Below are positions 45,275 to 53,798 of a DNA stretch of 58,524 bases, piece by piece (positions within the stretch are counted from its first letter, which is position 1; every line of letters starts with the position of its first letter). The stretch comes from Prosthecobacter sp. (GTDB lineage: Bacteria > Verrucomicrobiota > Verrucomicrobiia > Verrucomicrobiales > Verrucomicrobiaceae), in assembly GCF_029946185.1 (NCBI RefSeq), contig NZ_JAQSEA010000085.1, positions 1-58,524 on the forward strand, written 5' to 3'. Both the position numbers and the translations under genes were made by a program. The notes under the pieces were generated by a model. The model was not told the origin of the DNA and did not search any database. It worked only from the letters and a program-made list of their open reading frames with translations.

Positions 45275-46789
45275 CTAGACCTCTTCCGGCACCACAAATG
45301 GCGCGCGATACTTGTCCTTCAGCATCGCGTTCGCGGCGTCTTGGTCGATGAAGCGTTCGGTCTTGGGATCCATCTTGAGGACGGGGCCGAGGGTGAGCTG
45401 GTTCTTGGTGAGATCGACTTCGTTTTTGCCGAGGTGCTCCTGCATGCGCTCGAAGCTGTCGGTGGCGAAGCGGTCGCCTTTGATCTTTTCGAGAATGGCC
45501 TCAGGCTTTTCTTTCTGGCCGAGGCGGTGGCTGATGTTGGCCGTGTGGCACAGGGCGCTGGAAAGATGGCCTTCGAGGATGTCGGCGTTCAGATCGTCCA
45601 CCCGGCGGCTGCGGCAGGCATTGATGAAGTTTTTGAAGTGGTCTTCGCTGCCTTCGAACTTTTTCATCTCCTTGCCTTCTTTGTCGAAGACCACGCAGCC
45701 TGAGTAGTTAGGCACGACGATGGTGCCACCTTCGCACTCGATGATGACGCCGACGCCTGCACCGGTCACGCCCTCCTTGCCATCTTTGCCGGGGAGAGGC
45801 TGAAACTTCACCCCCTTGCTGGTCTGCATGAGCTTGTCCATGTTCTTGCCGTCCTTCGCATCAGGCAGGCCGCGCACTTCGAAGATGAGCGGGGCCTTTT
45901 CGTAGCCGTGGTAAATGATCTGCGTGTTGGCAGTTTCGCCGTCATCTTCATACCCGAGGCGGCCGCCCACGCTCCACACGCTGGGGGAAAGCTCCGACTC
46001 GCCGAGGAACCAGCGGGCGATATCCATCTGGTGGATGCCCTGGTTGCCGAGGTCGCCGTTGCCGTAGTCCCAGGTCCAATGCCAGTCGTATTTCAATTTC
46101 TCGCGCATGAGCGGACCTTTCGGAGCGGGGCCGCACCAGAGATCGTAATCGATGGATTCAGGAACCGGCTGCGCACCTTCGGTCTTGCCGATGCTGGGGC
46201 GGCGTTTGTAGCATAGGCCCCGTGCGAGGAGGATTTTCCCCAGATTGCCATCCTGCGCGTACTTCACGCCTTCCGCGAGGCCTTTGCGGCTGGAACGCGA
46301 CTGCGTCCCTGTCTGCACGATCTTGCTGTACTTGCGCGCGGCCTTGACCATCTGCCGGCCTTCCCACACGCAATGTGACACGGGCTTTTCCACATACACA
46401 TCCTTGCCCGCCTGCACAGCCCAGATCGTGGCCAGCGCATGCCAGTGGTTCGGCGTGGCGATGCTCACGGCATCGATGTCCTTGTTTTCCAAAAGCTTCC
46501 GCAGATCGGAGTATCCGGTGACTTTGATTTTTTCCTTGTCGTAGGATGCGAGTCCTTTGCCCAGCGTCTTGCTGTCCACGTCACACAGAGCGGCGACGCG
46601 CACGCCCGAGCCGTCGGCGTTGAGCTTATTGTAGCCGCTGATATGTGAGCCACCACGACCGCCAAAGCCGATGACGGCCACGTTCACGGTGTCGCCCGGG
46701 CTCTTCTGGGCCCAGGAAGTTTTGGCGATGTAGAACACGCCAGCAGAAGCGGCGGCGGACTGTTTGATAAAGGAGCGGCGTTGGATCAT
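45275..46789 (-). CDS. Tat-exported Gfo/Idh/MocA family oxidoreductase
   Basis: 504 residues. Twin-arginine-like signal QRRSFIKQSAAASAGVFY, Rossmann fold AVIGFGGRGGSHI, DVDSKTLGKG, ATPNHWHA, and the active-site EKPVSH. C-terminal domain typical of PVC secreted members (DFGNQGIHQMDIARWFLG-like, here DLGNQGIHQMDIARW). Presumably an NAD(P)-dependent sugar or inositol dehydrogenase in the periplasm, substrate unknown. The Met of MIQRRSF was preferred over the frame start at 46849. It is divergent from the sulfatase gene, with 81 bases between the two starts. Confidence 0.92.
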   Translation of the reverse strand: MIQRRSFIKQSAAASAGVFYIAKTSWAQKSPGDTVNVAVIGFGGRGGSHISGYNKLNADGSGVRVAALCDVDSKTLGKGLASYDKEKIKVTGYSDLRKLLENKDIDAVSIATPNHWHALATIWAVQAGKDVYVEKPVSHCVWEGRQMVKAARKYSKIVQTGTQSRSSRKGLAEGVKYAQDGNLGKILLARGLCYKRRPSIGKTEGAQPVPESIDYDLWCGPAPKGPLMREKLKYDWHWTWDYGNGDLGNQGIHQMDIARWFLGESELSPSVWSVGGRLGYEDDGETANTQIIYHGYEKAPLIFEVRGLPDAKDGKNMDKLMQTSKGVKFQPLPGKDGKEGVTGAGVGVIIECEGGTIVVPNYSGCVVFDKEGKEMKKFEGSEDHFKNFINACRSRRVDDLNADILEGHLSSALCHTANISHRLGQKEKPEAILEKIKGDRFATDSFERMQEHLGKNEVDLTKNQLTLGPVLKMDPKTERFIDQDAANAMLKDKYRAPFVVPEEV

Positions 46790-46870
46790 GGCGTGAAGAA
46801 GAACGTCACGCACGGCCCCGCCTTTCCTTTTTGACAAAGACGAGTGCATCCCTTCGTTGATAATCCCACC

Positions 46871-48346
46871 ATGATCCGACTCCTTGCGCTATTGTTTTCA
46901 TCCTTTGTCCTGCTGCACTCGTCTTTTGCAGCGCAGCCGAATGTCCTCTTTATCCTCTGTGATGACATCCGCCCAGATGCGCTCGGCTGCTACGGATCGA
47001 AGCATGTGAAGACGCCGAACATCGACCGCCTCGCAAATGAGGGCGTGCGCTTTGCCAATACGTTCTGCACCACCTCGCTCTGCTCGCCGAGCCGTGGCTC
47101 AATCCTGAGCGGTCTTTATGCGCATGCGCATGGGGTCACCAATAACTTCACCGAATTCCCGGCCACGCTGCGCAGCTTTCCCTCGGTGCTGCATGATGCG
47201 GGCTACGCCACGGGCTACTTTGGCAAGTACCACATGGGGGAGGAAAATGACGACCCGCGCCCCGGCTACGACACTTTTGTGACGCACAAAGGCCAAGGCA
47301 AGTACTACGACACCGAGTGGAATCTGAACGGCAAGAAGCGCGAGGTGATCAAGGGCTACTACACCAACGTGGTCACGGATCTCGCACTGGACTGGCTGAA
47401 GGAGCAGGGCAAAGACAAGCCGTGGTGCGCCTGCATCGGCCACAAGGCTCCGCATAGCTTCTACACACCCGAGCCGAAGTATGAGCACAGCTTTGATGAG
47501 GTGCGTGTCCCCTACCCCGCCACAGCCTTTATGCTGGATGACAAGCCTGAGTGGATCAAACAAAGGCTCTACACCTGGCATGGCATCTACGGCCCGCTGT
47601 TTGAATGGCGGAAAAAATTCCCCGATGACAGCCCCGCCGCAGTGAAAGATTTCGAAAACATGGTGCACGGCTACTGGGGCACCATTCTGAGCGTGGACGA
47701 CAGCGTCGCCCGTGTGCGCGCCTGGCTGGAGGAAACAAAGCAACTCGACAACACCGTCATTGTCTTCATGGGCGACAACGGATTGCTCGAAGGCGAAGAC
47801 GGCATGGTGGACAAACGCACCGCGCATGAGGCCAGTCTGCGCATCCCCCTCATCATCCGCGCGCCACAGCTCAAGCGGGCAGCCAAGACCATCACGCAAC
47901 AGGTGCTCACCATTGATGTTGCCCCCAGCCTCCTCGAACTCTGCGGTGCGCCCGCCTTAGAAAACATCCACGGCAAATCCTTCGTCAAGCTCGCGCTGAG
48001 CGGCGATCCCGACTGGCGTCAAAGCTGGTTCTACTACTACAACTACGAGAAACAGTTCCCTTATACTCCCAATGTGCGCTCCGTGCGCACCGACGACTGG
48101 AAGTACATCCACTACCCCCATGGCGATGGCAGCCCCGACAAACACATGGCCGAGCTTTACGATCTGAAGAACGACCCTGGTGAAACCAAGAACCTCATCA
48201 GCAAGCCTGACCTGGCCGGCAAGGTGAAGGAACTGCAGGCTGAACTCGCCAAACTCATGCTCGCCACTGGCCTCAATGCGCAGACGGATAAGATGCCGAT
48301 GGATGAGGGGGTAAAGAGCGAGCTGCCGGATGCGAAGATTCGATGA
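46871..48346 (+). CDS. Type I (formylglycine) sulfatase
   Basis: 491 residues with signal peptide ([18 protein letters not shown]). The formylglycine-precursor motif CSPSRG has Cys71 in position for maturation. The N-terminal [13 protein letters not shown] block binds calcium with the later DNG. A GKYHMG segment replaces the frequent GKWHLG. It would remove sulfate esters from polysaccharides or small esters; specificity cannot be derived. The maturation enzyme (FGE or anSME) is not in the window. Divergent from the Gfo/Idh/MocA gene. Confidence 0.93.
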   Translation: MIRLLALLFSSFVLLHSSFAAQPNVLFILCDDIRPDALGCYGSKHVKTPNIDRLANEGVRFANTFCTTSLCSPSRGSILSGLYAHAHGVTNNFTEFPATLRSFPSVLHDAGYATGYFGKYHMGEENDDPRPGYDTFVTHKGQGKYYDTEWNLNGKKREVIKGYYTNVVTDLALDWLKEQGKDKPWCACIGHKAPHSFYTPEPKYEHSFDEVRVPYPATAFMLDDKPEWIKQRLYTWHGIYGPLFEWRKKFPDDSPAAVKDFENMVHGYWGTILSVDDSVARVRAWLEETKQLDNTVIVFMGDNGLLEGEDGMVDKRTAHEASLRIPLIIRAPQLKRAAKTITQQVLTIDVAPSLLELCGAPALENIHGKSFVKLALSGDPDWRQSWFYYYNYEKQFPYTPNVRSVRTDDWKYIHYPHGDGSPDKHMAELYDLKNDPGETKNLISKPDLAGKVKELQAELAKLMLATGLNAQTDKMPMDEGVKSELPDAKIR

Positions 48347-48355
48347 GGTGGGAGG

Positions 48356-48467
48356 AGGTCAAGTGACTGTGTCGTCAAGACGTCAAGGCGGCTGTGCCGT
48401 CAAGATCGTCCAGATGCCACCTACTCGCCCTCTTGACCTCTTGGCACCCCACTGCGCCTTGACCTCC
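48356..48467. repeat. GTCAAG/CTTGAC repeat cluster after the first sulfatase
   Basis: Four forward TCAAG words, then two CTTGACC words within ~110 bases, giving an inverted arrangement. Same family as 34905-34985. No gene in 48347-48561 apart from this. Confidence 0.55.
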
Positions 48468-48561
48468 GTTCACCCCAAAATTCCACTCCGAATCCACATA
48501 AGTTCTTGTAAAGGAATCGAAGATGAGACAGCGTCTCATTTCATTTCCCAGCCGATATTTC

Positions 48562-50343
48562 ATGCACCGCTTTCTCGTCTCCTTCCTTTGCCTGACCGGT
48601 CTTTTGACTGCACAAACTCCTTCGGCAGCACCAGAGCCTGCGGCAGCAGCATCGTCTGAAACGCGGCCTGCCATCGCGGTGCCAACGCCTCCGACTGCCC
48701 AGGTAACTCCCGCGCCTGCGGCTCCCTCTGAAGCAGCAACGGCAGCTTCTGCGCCTAGCGCCCCTACGCCTGCCGCAGCCGGAGATGCGGTGCCTGCTGC
48801 TGCTCCGCCTTCTGCGGCCCCCGGTGCTGCAGCCATGCCAGCAAGCACGGCACCAGGAGCAGCGGCTGAACCCGCACCTGCTGCGGAGCCACCCCAGCCA
48901 ATCCCTTTGCCCCCCATCCAGCCGCCTCTGGTGAAGGTTCCTGTGCTGCCGCCGCTGCCTGCTGGCCCGCCGCCGAACATCATCGTCATGCTCGTTGATG
49001 ACATGGGCTGGACAGATCTGGGCTGCTACGGCTCCAAATATTACGAGACACCGCACATCGACCAACTGGCGCAGGACGGCATGCGCTTCACGCAGGCCTA
49101 TGCGGCATGCACCGTGTGTTCGCCCACACGCGCAGCCATGCTGACGGGCAAAGCGCCTGCGCGTTTGCACCTCACCGACTGGATCGCCGGACACGTGCCG
49201 GACAATGGCCGCCTGCTGGTCCCCAAGTGGACGATGCAACTGCCGCTGGAGGAGGAAACCATCGCCGAACGTCTCAAGACACGCGGCTATGCCACCGCCA
49301 GCATCGGCAAATGGCACCTCGGCGAAGAGGAGTTTTATCCCACCAAGCAGGGCTTTGATGTGAACATCGGCGGCGCGCACATCGGCTCCCCGCCGAGCTA
49401 CTTTTCACCCTACAAGATCGCCACGCTGCCGGATGGCCCCAAGGATGAATTTTTGAGCGACCGCCTGACGGATGAAGCCGTCAAATTCATCGATAAGAAC
49501 AAGGCCAAACCGTTCTTCGTGTACCTCCCGCACTACGGAGTGCACACGCCGATCATGGGCAAGCCGGAAGTCATCGCGAAGTATCAGGCCAAGAAAGCCG
49601 CCGGTGGTCACAGCAATCCTGTGTATGCCGCGCTGGTGGAGAGCATCGATGACAGCGTGGGCAAACTGCGCGCCAAGCTTGCTGAATTGAAGCTCGCGGA
49701 AAACACCCTGTTCATCTTCACCAGCGACAATGGCGGCCTCAGCCATCTCGTGCGCCCGAATGGCTGGGCACGCGGCCCCACGGACAACAGCCCCGCACGG
49801 CTTGGCAAAGGCAGCGCGTTTGAAGGCGGCGTGCACATCCCGCTCATCGTCACGTGGCCCGGATTGGTGAAACCGGGCAGCACCTGCGACGTGCCCGTGA
49901 TCACCTACGACACCGTTCCCACTCTGCTCGCCGCCACGCAAACCGCGCTCAAAAAAGATCAGGTCGTCGATGGCGAGTCCCTGCTGCCGCTGCTCGGGGG
50001 CACGGACACGCTGGCCCGCGAAGCGATCTACTGGCACTACCCGCATTACCACCCCGGCAGCGCCACGCCTTACAGCGCGATTCGTGAAGGCGACTGGAAG
50101 CTCATCCAGTTCTACGAGGACAACCACGTCGAACTCTACAATCTGAAACTCGACGCCGGTGAAGTGGACAACCGCGCCCCCTTTGACTCCATCCGCGCCC
50201 TGCAACTGCGGGACAAACTCAACGCCTGGCTCAAAGACACCGGCGCACAGATTCCGGAGAGCAATCCGAAATATGATCCCGACAAGCCGCTCAATGAGCC
50301 GAAGAAGCCGGGTGAAGGGAAGAAGAAAAAGCAGGTGGAATAG
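48562..50343 (+). CDS. Sulfatase with Ala/Pro-rich N-terminal linker
   Basis: 593 residues from the Met of MHRFLVSF. Signal peptide, then about 105 residues made almost only of Ala, Pro, Ser, Thr and Glu, ending in PLPPIQPPLVKVPVLPPLPA. The sulfatase domain starts with IIVMLVDDMGWTDLGCYGS, has formylglycine Cys186 in CSPTRAAM, GKWHLGEEEF and TSDNGG, and ends with a Lys-rich tail (PGEGKKKKQVE). The linker could span the peptidoglycan or display the enzyme. An upstream in-frame Met at 48523 would add 13 residues. Confidence 0.92.
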   Translation: MHRFLVSFLCLTGLLTAQTPSAAPEPAAAASSETRPAIAVPTPPTAQVTPAPAAPSEAATAASAPSAPTPAAAGDAVPAAAPPSAAPGAAAMPASTAPGAAAEPAPAAEPPQPIPLPPIQPPLVKVPVLPPLPAGPPPNIIVMLVDDMGWTDLGCYGSKYYETPHIDQLAQDGMRFTQAYAACTVCSPTRAAMLTGKAPARLHLTDWIAGHVPDNGRLLVPKWTMQLPLEEETIAERLKTRGYATASIGKWHLGEEEFYPTKQGFDVNIGGAHIGSPPSYFSPYKIATLPDGPKDEFLSDRLTDEAVKFIDKNKAKPFFVYLPHYGVHTPIMGKPEVIAKYQAKKAAGGHSNPVYAALVESIDDSVGKLRAKLAELKLAENTLFIFTSDNGGLSHLVRPNGWARGPTDNSPARLGKGSAFEGGVHIPLIVTWPGLVKPGSTCDVPVITYDTVPTLLAATQTALKKDQVVDGESLLPLLGGTDTLAREAIYWHYPHYHPGSATPYSAIREGDWKLIQFYEDNHVELYNLKLDAGEVDNRAPFDSIRALQLRDKLNAWLKDTGAQIPESNPKYDPDKPLNEPKKPGEGKKKKQVE

Positions 50344-50358
50344 GCGGAGGGGCTGGGC

Positions 50359-50405
50359 AGTCAAGATCGTCACCCCTTGACCCCTTGACCGTCACCTTCC
50401 TGACG
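50359..50405. repeat. GTCAAG/CTTGAC repeat cluster after the second sulfatase
   Basis: Short cluster: one GTCAAG, then CCTTGACC twice, and a CTGACG near the end, between the sulfatase stop and the next gene. Same repeat family. Confidence 0.5.
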
Positions 50406-50451
50406 TTTCTTTTGAAACTCTGGCTGTGTGGAGCGTTGTAATGCAACAACC

Positions 50452-51888
50452 ATGAGCACCAGCCAACCCGTCTCCTCCCGTCGTCAGTTCCTTGCTCGCA
50501 GCGCCACTGCCGCTGCGGCCCTGGGATTTCCTGCCATTGTCAGTTCGCGTTCGCCGAACGAGAAACTGAACCTGGTCTTCATCGGGGTGGGCGGACGCGC
50601 TGCGTCGAACATAAAGGAACTCACCGGTGTGGCGCTGTACTCGCCGCCGCGTGGCAAGAACGCTGACAAACCCGGCGCAGGAGTGCAGCCGCCAGCGGTC
50701 ACGGAGTCGCGTGAAAACGTTGTCGCGCTCTGCGATGTGAATGGCGAAAACCTCGACCGCGCCGGGTCGGCCTTTCCGAAGGCGAAGAAGTTCCGCGATT
50801 TCCGCAAGCTCTATGATTCGCTCAGCGAGGGCGAGATCGACGCCGTTGTGGTCAGCACCACGGAGCACACGCATGCCTACGCCACGCTGCCTGCGCTGCT
50901 GATGAAAAAGGCGGTGTACTGTGAAAAGCCGCTCTCCTACAACGTCGCGGAAGCGAGGCTCATCACCGAGGCTGCGGCCAAGGCGGGTGTGGCCACGCAG
51001 ATGGGCACTCAGATTCACGGCATGCCAAACTACCGCCGCGTGGTCGAATTGATTCAAAGCGGCGCGATTGGCAAGGTGACCGAGGCGCACGTGTGCGTCT
51101 CACGCGCCTGGGGTTTGCAGAGTGAGGAAGACGCGAAGAAGAACGGCGACATCATCCATGTGACGGAGCGTCCCACCGTTGCAGAAACACCGCCGCCGTA
51201 TCTTGACTGGGACTTGTGGATCGGCCCGGCGCCGATGCGGCCTTACAGCAGCGTGTATTTCCCTGGGCCAAAATGGTACCGCTGGTGGGACTTTGGCAAT
51301 GGCACCATGTCCGACCTCGGCAGTCACTGGAACGACCTGCCCTTTTGGGCGCTCAAGCTCGATGCCCCGTTGAGCATCGAAGCCTTCGGCCCGCCGGCGC
51401 ATCCCGAGATCGCCCCGGCCACGATGCATGCGGTGTATGAGTATGGTCCGCGTGGCGATATGCCTGCGTGCAAGCTGCACTGGCATCAGGGCGCACACAA
51501 ACCTGACGTCTGGAAGAATGACCCCATCATCAGCAAGTGGAGCAGCGGTGTGCTCTTCATTGGCGACAAAGGCATGCTGCTCTCCGACTACGGCAAGCAC
51601 GTCCTGCTGCCCGAAGCGACCTTCAAAGACTTTCTGGCACCCAAGCCCTTCATCGCCGACTCACCCGGCCAGCACGCTGAATTCCTCGCGGCCATCCGCA
51701 ATGGCACGCCCACGGGAAGCCCCTTCAGCTACGCTGGACCGCTCACTGAAGCGAATCATCTGGGCAACGTGGCCTACCGAGCCGGTGGCAAAATCCTCTG
51801 GGATGCCCAAGCGATGCGGATCACCAACAACGAGGGGGCGAATCGTTTCCTCAGCCGTGTGCCGCGTGAGGGCTGGAAGCTGGGGTGA
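50452..51888 (+). CDS. Tat-exported Gfo/Idh/MocA family oxidoreductase
   Basis: 478 residues. Twin-arginine signal [19 protein letters not shown], Rossmann fold [31 protein letters not shown], active-site EKPLSYN, and [16 protein letters not shown] plus [15 protein letters not shown], features of secreted PVC members. Similar overall to the protein at 45275-46789 but not a recent duplicate. Substrate unknown. Downstream (51900-51925) a short GTCAAG-type repeat remnant is visible. Confidence 0.92.
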   Translation: MSTSQPVSSRRQFLARSATAAAALGFPAIVSSRSPNEKLNLVFIGVGGRAASNIKELTGVALYSPPRGKNADKPGAGVQPPAVTESRENVVALCDVNGENLDRAGSAFPKAKKFRDFRKLYDSLSEGEIDAVVVSTTEHTHAYATLPALLMKKAVYCEKPLSYNVAEARLITEAAAKAGVATQMGTQIHGMPNYRRVVELIQSGAIGKVTEAHVCVSRAWGLQSEEDAKKNGDIIHVTERPTVAETPPPYLDWDLWIGPAPMRPYSSVYFPGPKWYRWWDFGNGTMSDLGSHWNDLPFWALKLDAPLSIEAFGPPAHPEIAPATMHAVYEYGPRGDMPACKLHWHQGAHKPDVWKNDPIISKWSSGVLFIGDKGMLLSDYGKHVLLPEATFKDFLAPKPFIADSPGQHAEFLAAIRNGTPTGSPFSYAGPLTEANHLGNVAYRAGGKILWDAQAMRITNNEGANRFLSRVPREGWKLG

Positions 51889-51970
51889 GGAGTGGACTCG
51901 GAGGTCAAGAGATCAAGCGGGGTCATGTCGTGGCGCAGTGGTAGGATTGTTCTCAATCATGGCGCTAGAG

Positions 51971-52162
51971 CGTTTTCCAAAACTGATTTCCGGATAGCGG
52001 CGCATGGCCACGCGTCTGCCCAGCGCTGGTGGGGCTGGCTGTCCTCAGCCAGCCGCCGTCGACCTGTCCTTTGTAGCTCGACGCAGGAGAGCGAAGAAGG
52101 AAGCCCATGATCTGCGATCAAGAAACAAGCCTGCTAGCCGGAAAGGAGTTTTGCGAACCGCT
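51971..52162 (+). repeat. Hairpin-rich direct repeat, copy A
   Basis: About 190 bases repeated at 52361-52589 in the same orientation. Shared blocks: TTCCAAAACxGATTTCCGG at the left end, the 22-base hairpin 52033-52054 (stem GGCTGGCTG/CAGCCAGCC, loop TCCT), a GTAGCTCGACGCAGG block, and GTTTTGCGAACCGC at the right end. No coding capacity. Confidence 0.75.
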
Positions 52163-52181
52163 ATAGCTTGACGATGGAATG

Positions 52182-52244
52182 AGCTGAAGCTCTGAACCAC
52201 CTTCCAGCGCGCCTCGCAGGAAAGTAGTTCAGAGCTTCAGCTCG
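52182..52244. repeat. 17-bp perfect inverted repeat
   Basis: GAGCTGAAGCTCTGAAC (52182-52198) pairs with its exact reverse complement at 52228-52244 across a 29-base loop. It lies between the two direct repeat copies. Confidence 0.75.
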
Positions 52245-52360
52245 TCTGGAAAATCGCCCCCATAGGCTATGGTATGACAGAGCATGACTGATGAGCCTGT
52301 ATGCTGCGGCGCCGGTCCGGCGAGTCGATGGGGTGCGTGTGGAATGGCAGTTGTTTATGG

Positions 52361-52589
52361 CGTCTTCCAAAACAGATTTCCGGATAGAGGCGCATGGCGA
52401 CGCTCGACGGCGCTTGGAGGACCAAGCGCCCTACCTGCGCTGGCATGCCCAGCGCAGGTAGGGCTGGCTGTCCTCAGCCAGCCGCCGTCGACCTGTCCTT
52501 CGTAGCTCGACGCAGGAGAGCGAAGAAGGAAGCTCATGATCTGCTACCAAGAAACAGCCTGCTAAACGGAAATGAGTTTTGCGAACCGC
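52361..52589 (+). repeat. Hairpin-rich direct repeat, copy B, with three adjacent hairpins
   Basis: Copy of 51971-52162 with an extra insert. Three perfect stems follow one another: 52409-52417/52422-52430 (9 bp), 52430-52443/52449-52462 (14 bp) and 52462-52470/52475-52483 (9 bp). Copy A has only the third. No gene is supported in 51889-52893 apart from repeats; 52590-52893 is probably the leader of the sigma factor gene. Confidence 0.75.
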
Positions 52590-52893
52590 AATAAGGCGCG
52601 AGTTCGGCTGGTTTTTACAAACGATCAAATTCAGCACTGCGGCACGATGAAACACAGAGGTCTGAAATGGATCTTGTTCCATCCTTTAAAACAGCGCTGA
52701 CTATCCATCGCGGCGGCAAAGGAGTGCCTTCGTATCTAACTCCGGCAATGCGGGCAGAACCTGTGAGGTGGGGGCGGCGGTGCATTGTAGGGTTTCACCC
52801 CATGGTGAAGGGCATGCGGGCTTTGCAATATGGGCGGGTAAGCAACGGGGTCAGTACCCGCCGCGCTGGCAACGAATCCAACTTATCTGCAAC

Positions 52894-53556
52894 ATGAACA
52901 CTCTCGAACTTGGCCGCCCTATTGCTTGGAACAACGGACAGCAGCAGGCACAGGCTCCGACTGATAGCCCCGACACCCAGCAACCTCCGGACGAGGAACT
53001 CATGGCGGGCATCCAGCGCCGCGATGTGGCGGCCTTGGAAGCTTTGATCCAGCGCCACCGCCGTCTGCTGAAGAACTCCATCATGCGCACGATCACGGAT
53101 GATGCAGGCGCTGAAGATGTGCTGCAGGAGTGCTTTCTTGGACTGTGGCGGCAGGCGCAGCATTACACACCGGCCAAGGGCCGCCCCCTTTCATGGCTGA
53201 TGACGATGTGCAAACGCCGGGCGATTGATCACCTGCGCCGTTCGATGGCCTACGGTCGCGCCATGGACCGCATGGAACTCTCCATTCAGCAAACCGAGAC
53301 CTTCACGTACGGCACCACGGACGACTGCGAGCAGGCAGATATGGGCCGCGTGCTGGGTGAGCACCTGACGCTGCTGCCCGTGGCGCAGAAGGAGGTGATC
53401 GAGCTGGCTTTCCTGAAGGGCATGAGCCAACGCGAAGTCGCCCAGGCCACGCAAACGCCGCTGGGCACGGTAAAAACCCGGATGGAACTTGGATTGAAAA
53501 AGCTGCGTCAGGTGTTCCGCACGCGCAATGCAGTCCATACGCTGCAGGCGGCGTAA
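52894..53556 (+). CDS. ECF-type RNA polymerase sigma factor
   Basis: 220 residues. Sigma region 2 (LIQRHRRLLKNSIMR to LSWLMTMCKRRAIDHLRR, with the DAEDVLQE-type core DAGAEDVLQECFLGLW) and region 4 (LPVAQKEVIELAFLKGMSQREVAQATQTPLGTVKTRM). Regions 1 and 3 are missing, as in group 4 sigma factors. The Met at 52894 was chosen since the protein-like sequence starts there; the longer frame (52768) adds 42 dissimilar residues. No anti-sigma gene adjoins. A long upstream region rich in repeats precedes it. Confidence 0.9.
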   Translation: MNTLELGRPIAWNNGQQQAQAPTDSPDTQQPPDEELMAGIQRRDVAALEALIQRHRRLLKNSIMRTITDDAGAEDVLQECFLGLWRQAQHYTPAKGRPLSWLMTMCKRRAIDHLRRSMAYGRAMDRMELSIQQTETFTYGTTDDCEQADMGRVLGEHLTLLPVAQKEVIELAFLKGMSQREVAQATQTPLGTVKTRMELGLKKLRQVFRTRNAVHTLQAA

Positions 53557-53798
53557 GGCTTGGACGAGGAGGGATCGGTCAAGTACACTCTTGGGATGAG
53601 GACACTGATGCCGGAGGCGGTTCCACAGCAGCCCGCCGCACGAGCGCCGATGTTCCATCGGCTCTGGGCAAACGTCCCCTGCGCCCTCGACAGCGAATGA
53701 AGCTGGCGGCAAGGCGACCGGGGTTGGTGAATCAGGGGGCTGACGCCAGAACCGGTTAAAAACAGACGCTCCGTGGGGAGCGTTCCTTGGCGCTCGAC

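Noticed and set aside
51971-52589. Possible insertion sequence or CRISPR leader
   Set aside because: Only two direct copies, no transposase frame, no spacer pattern. Kept as a hairpin repeat.
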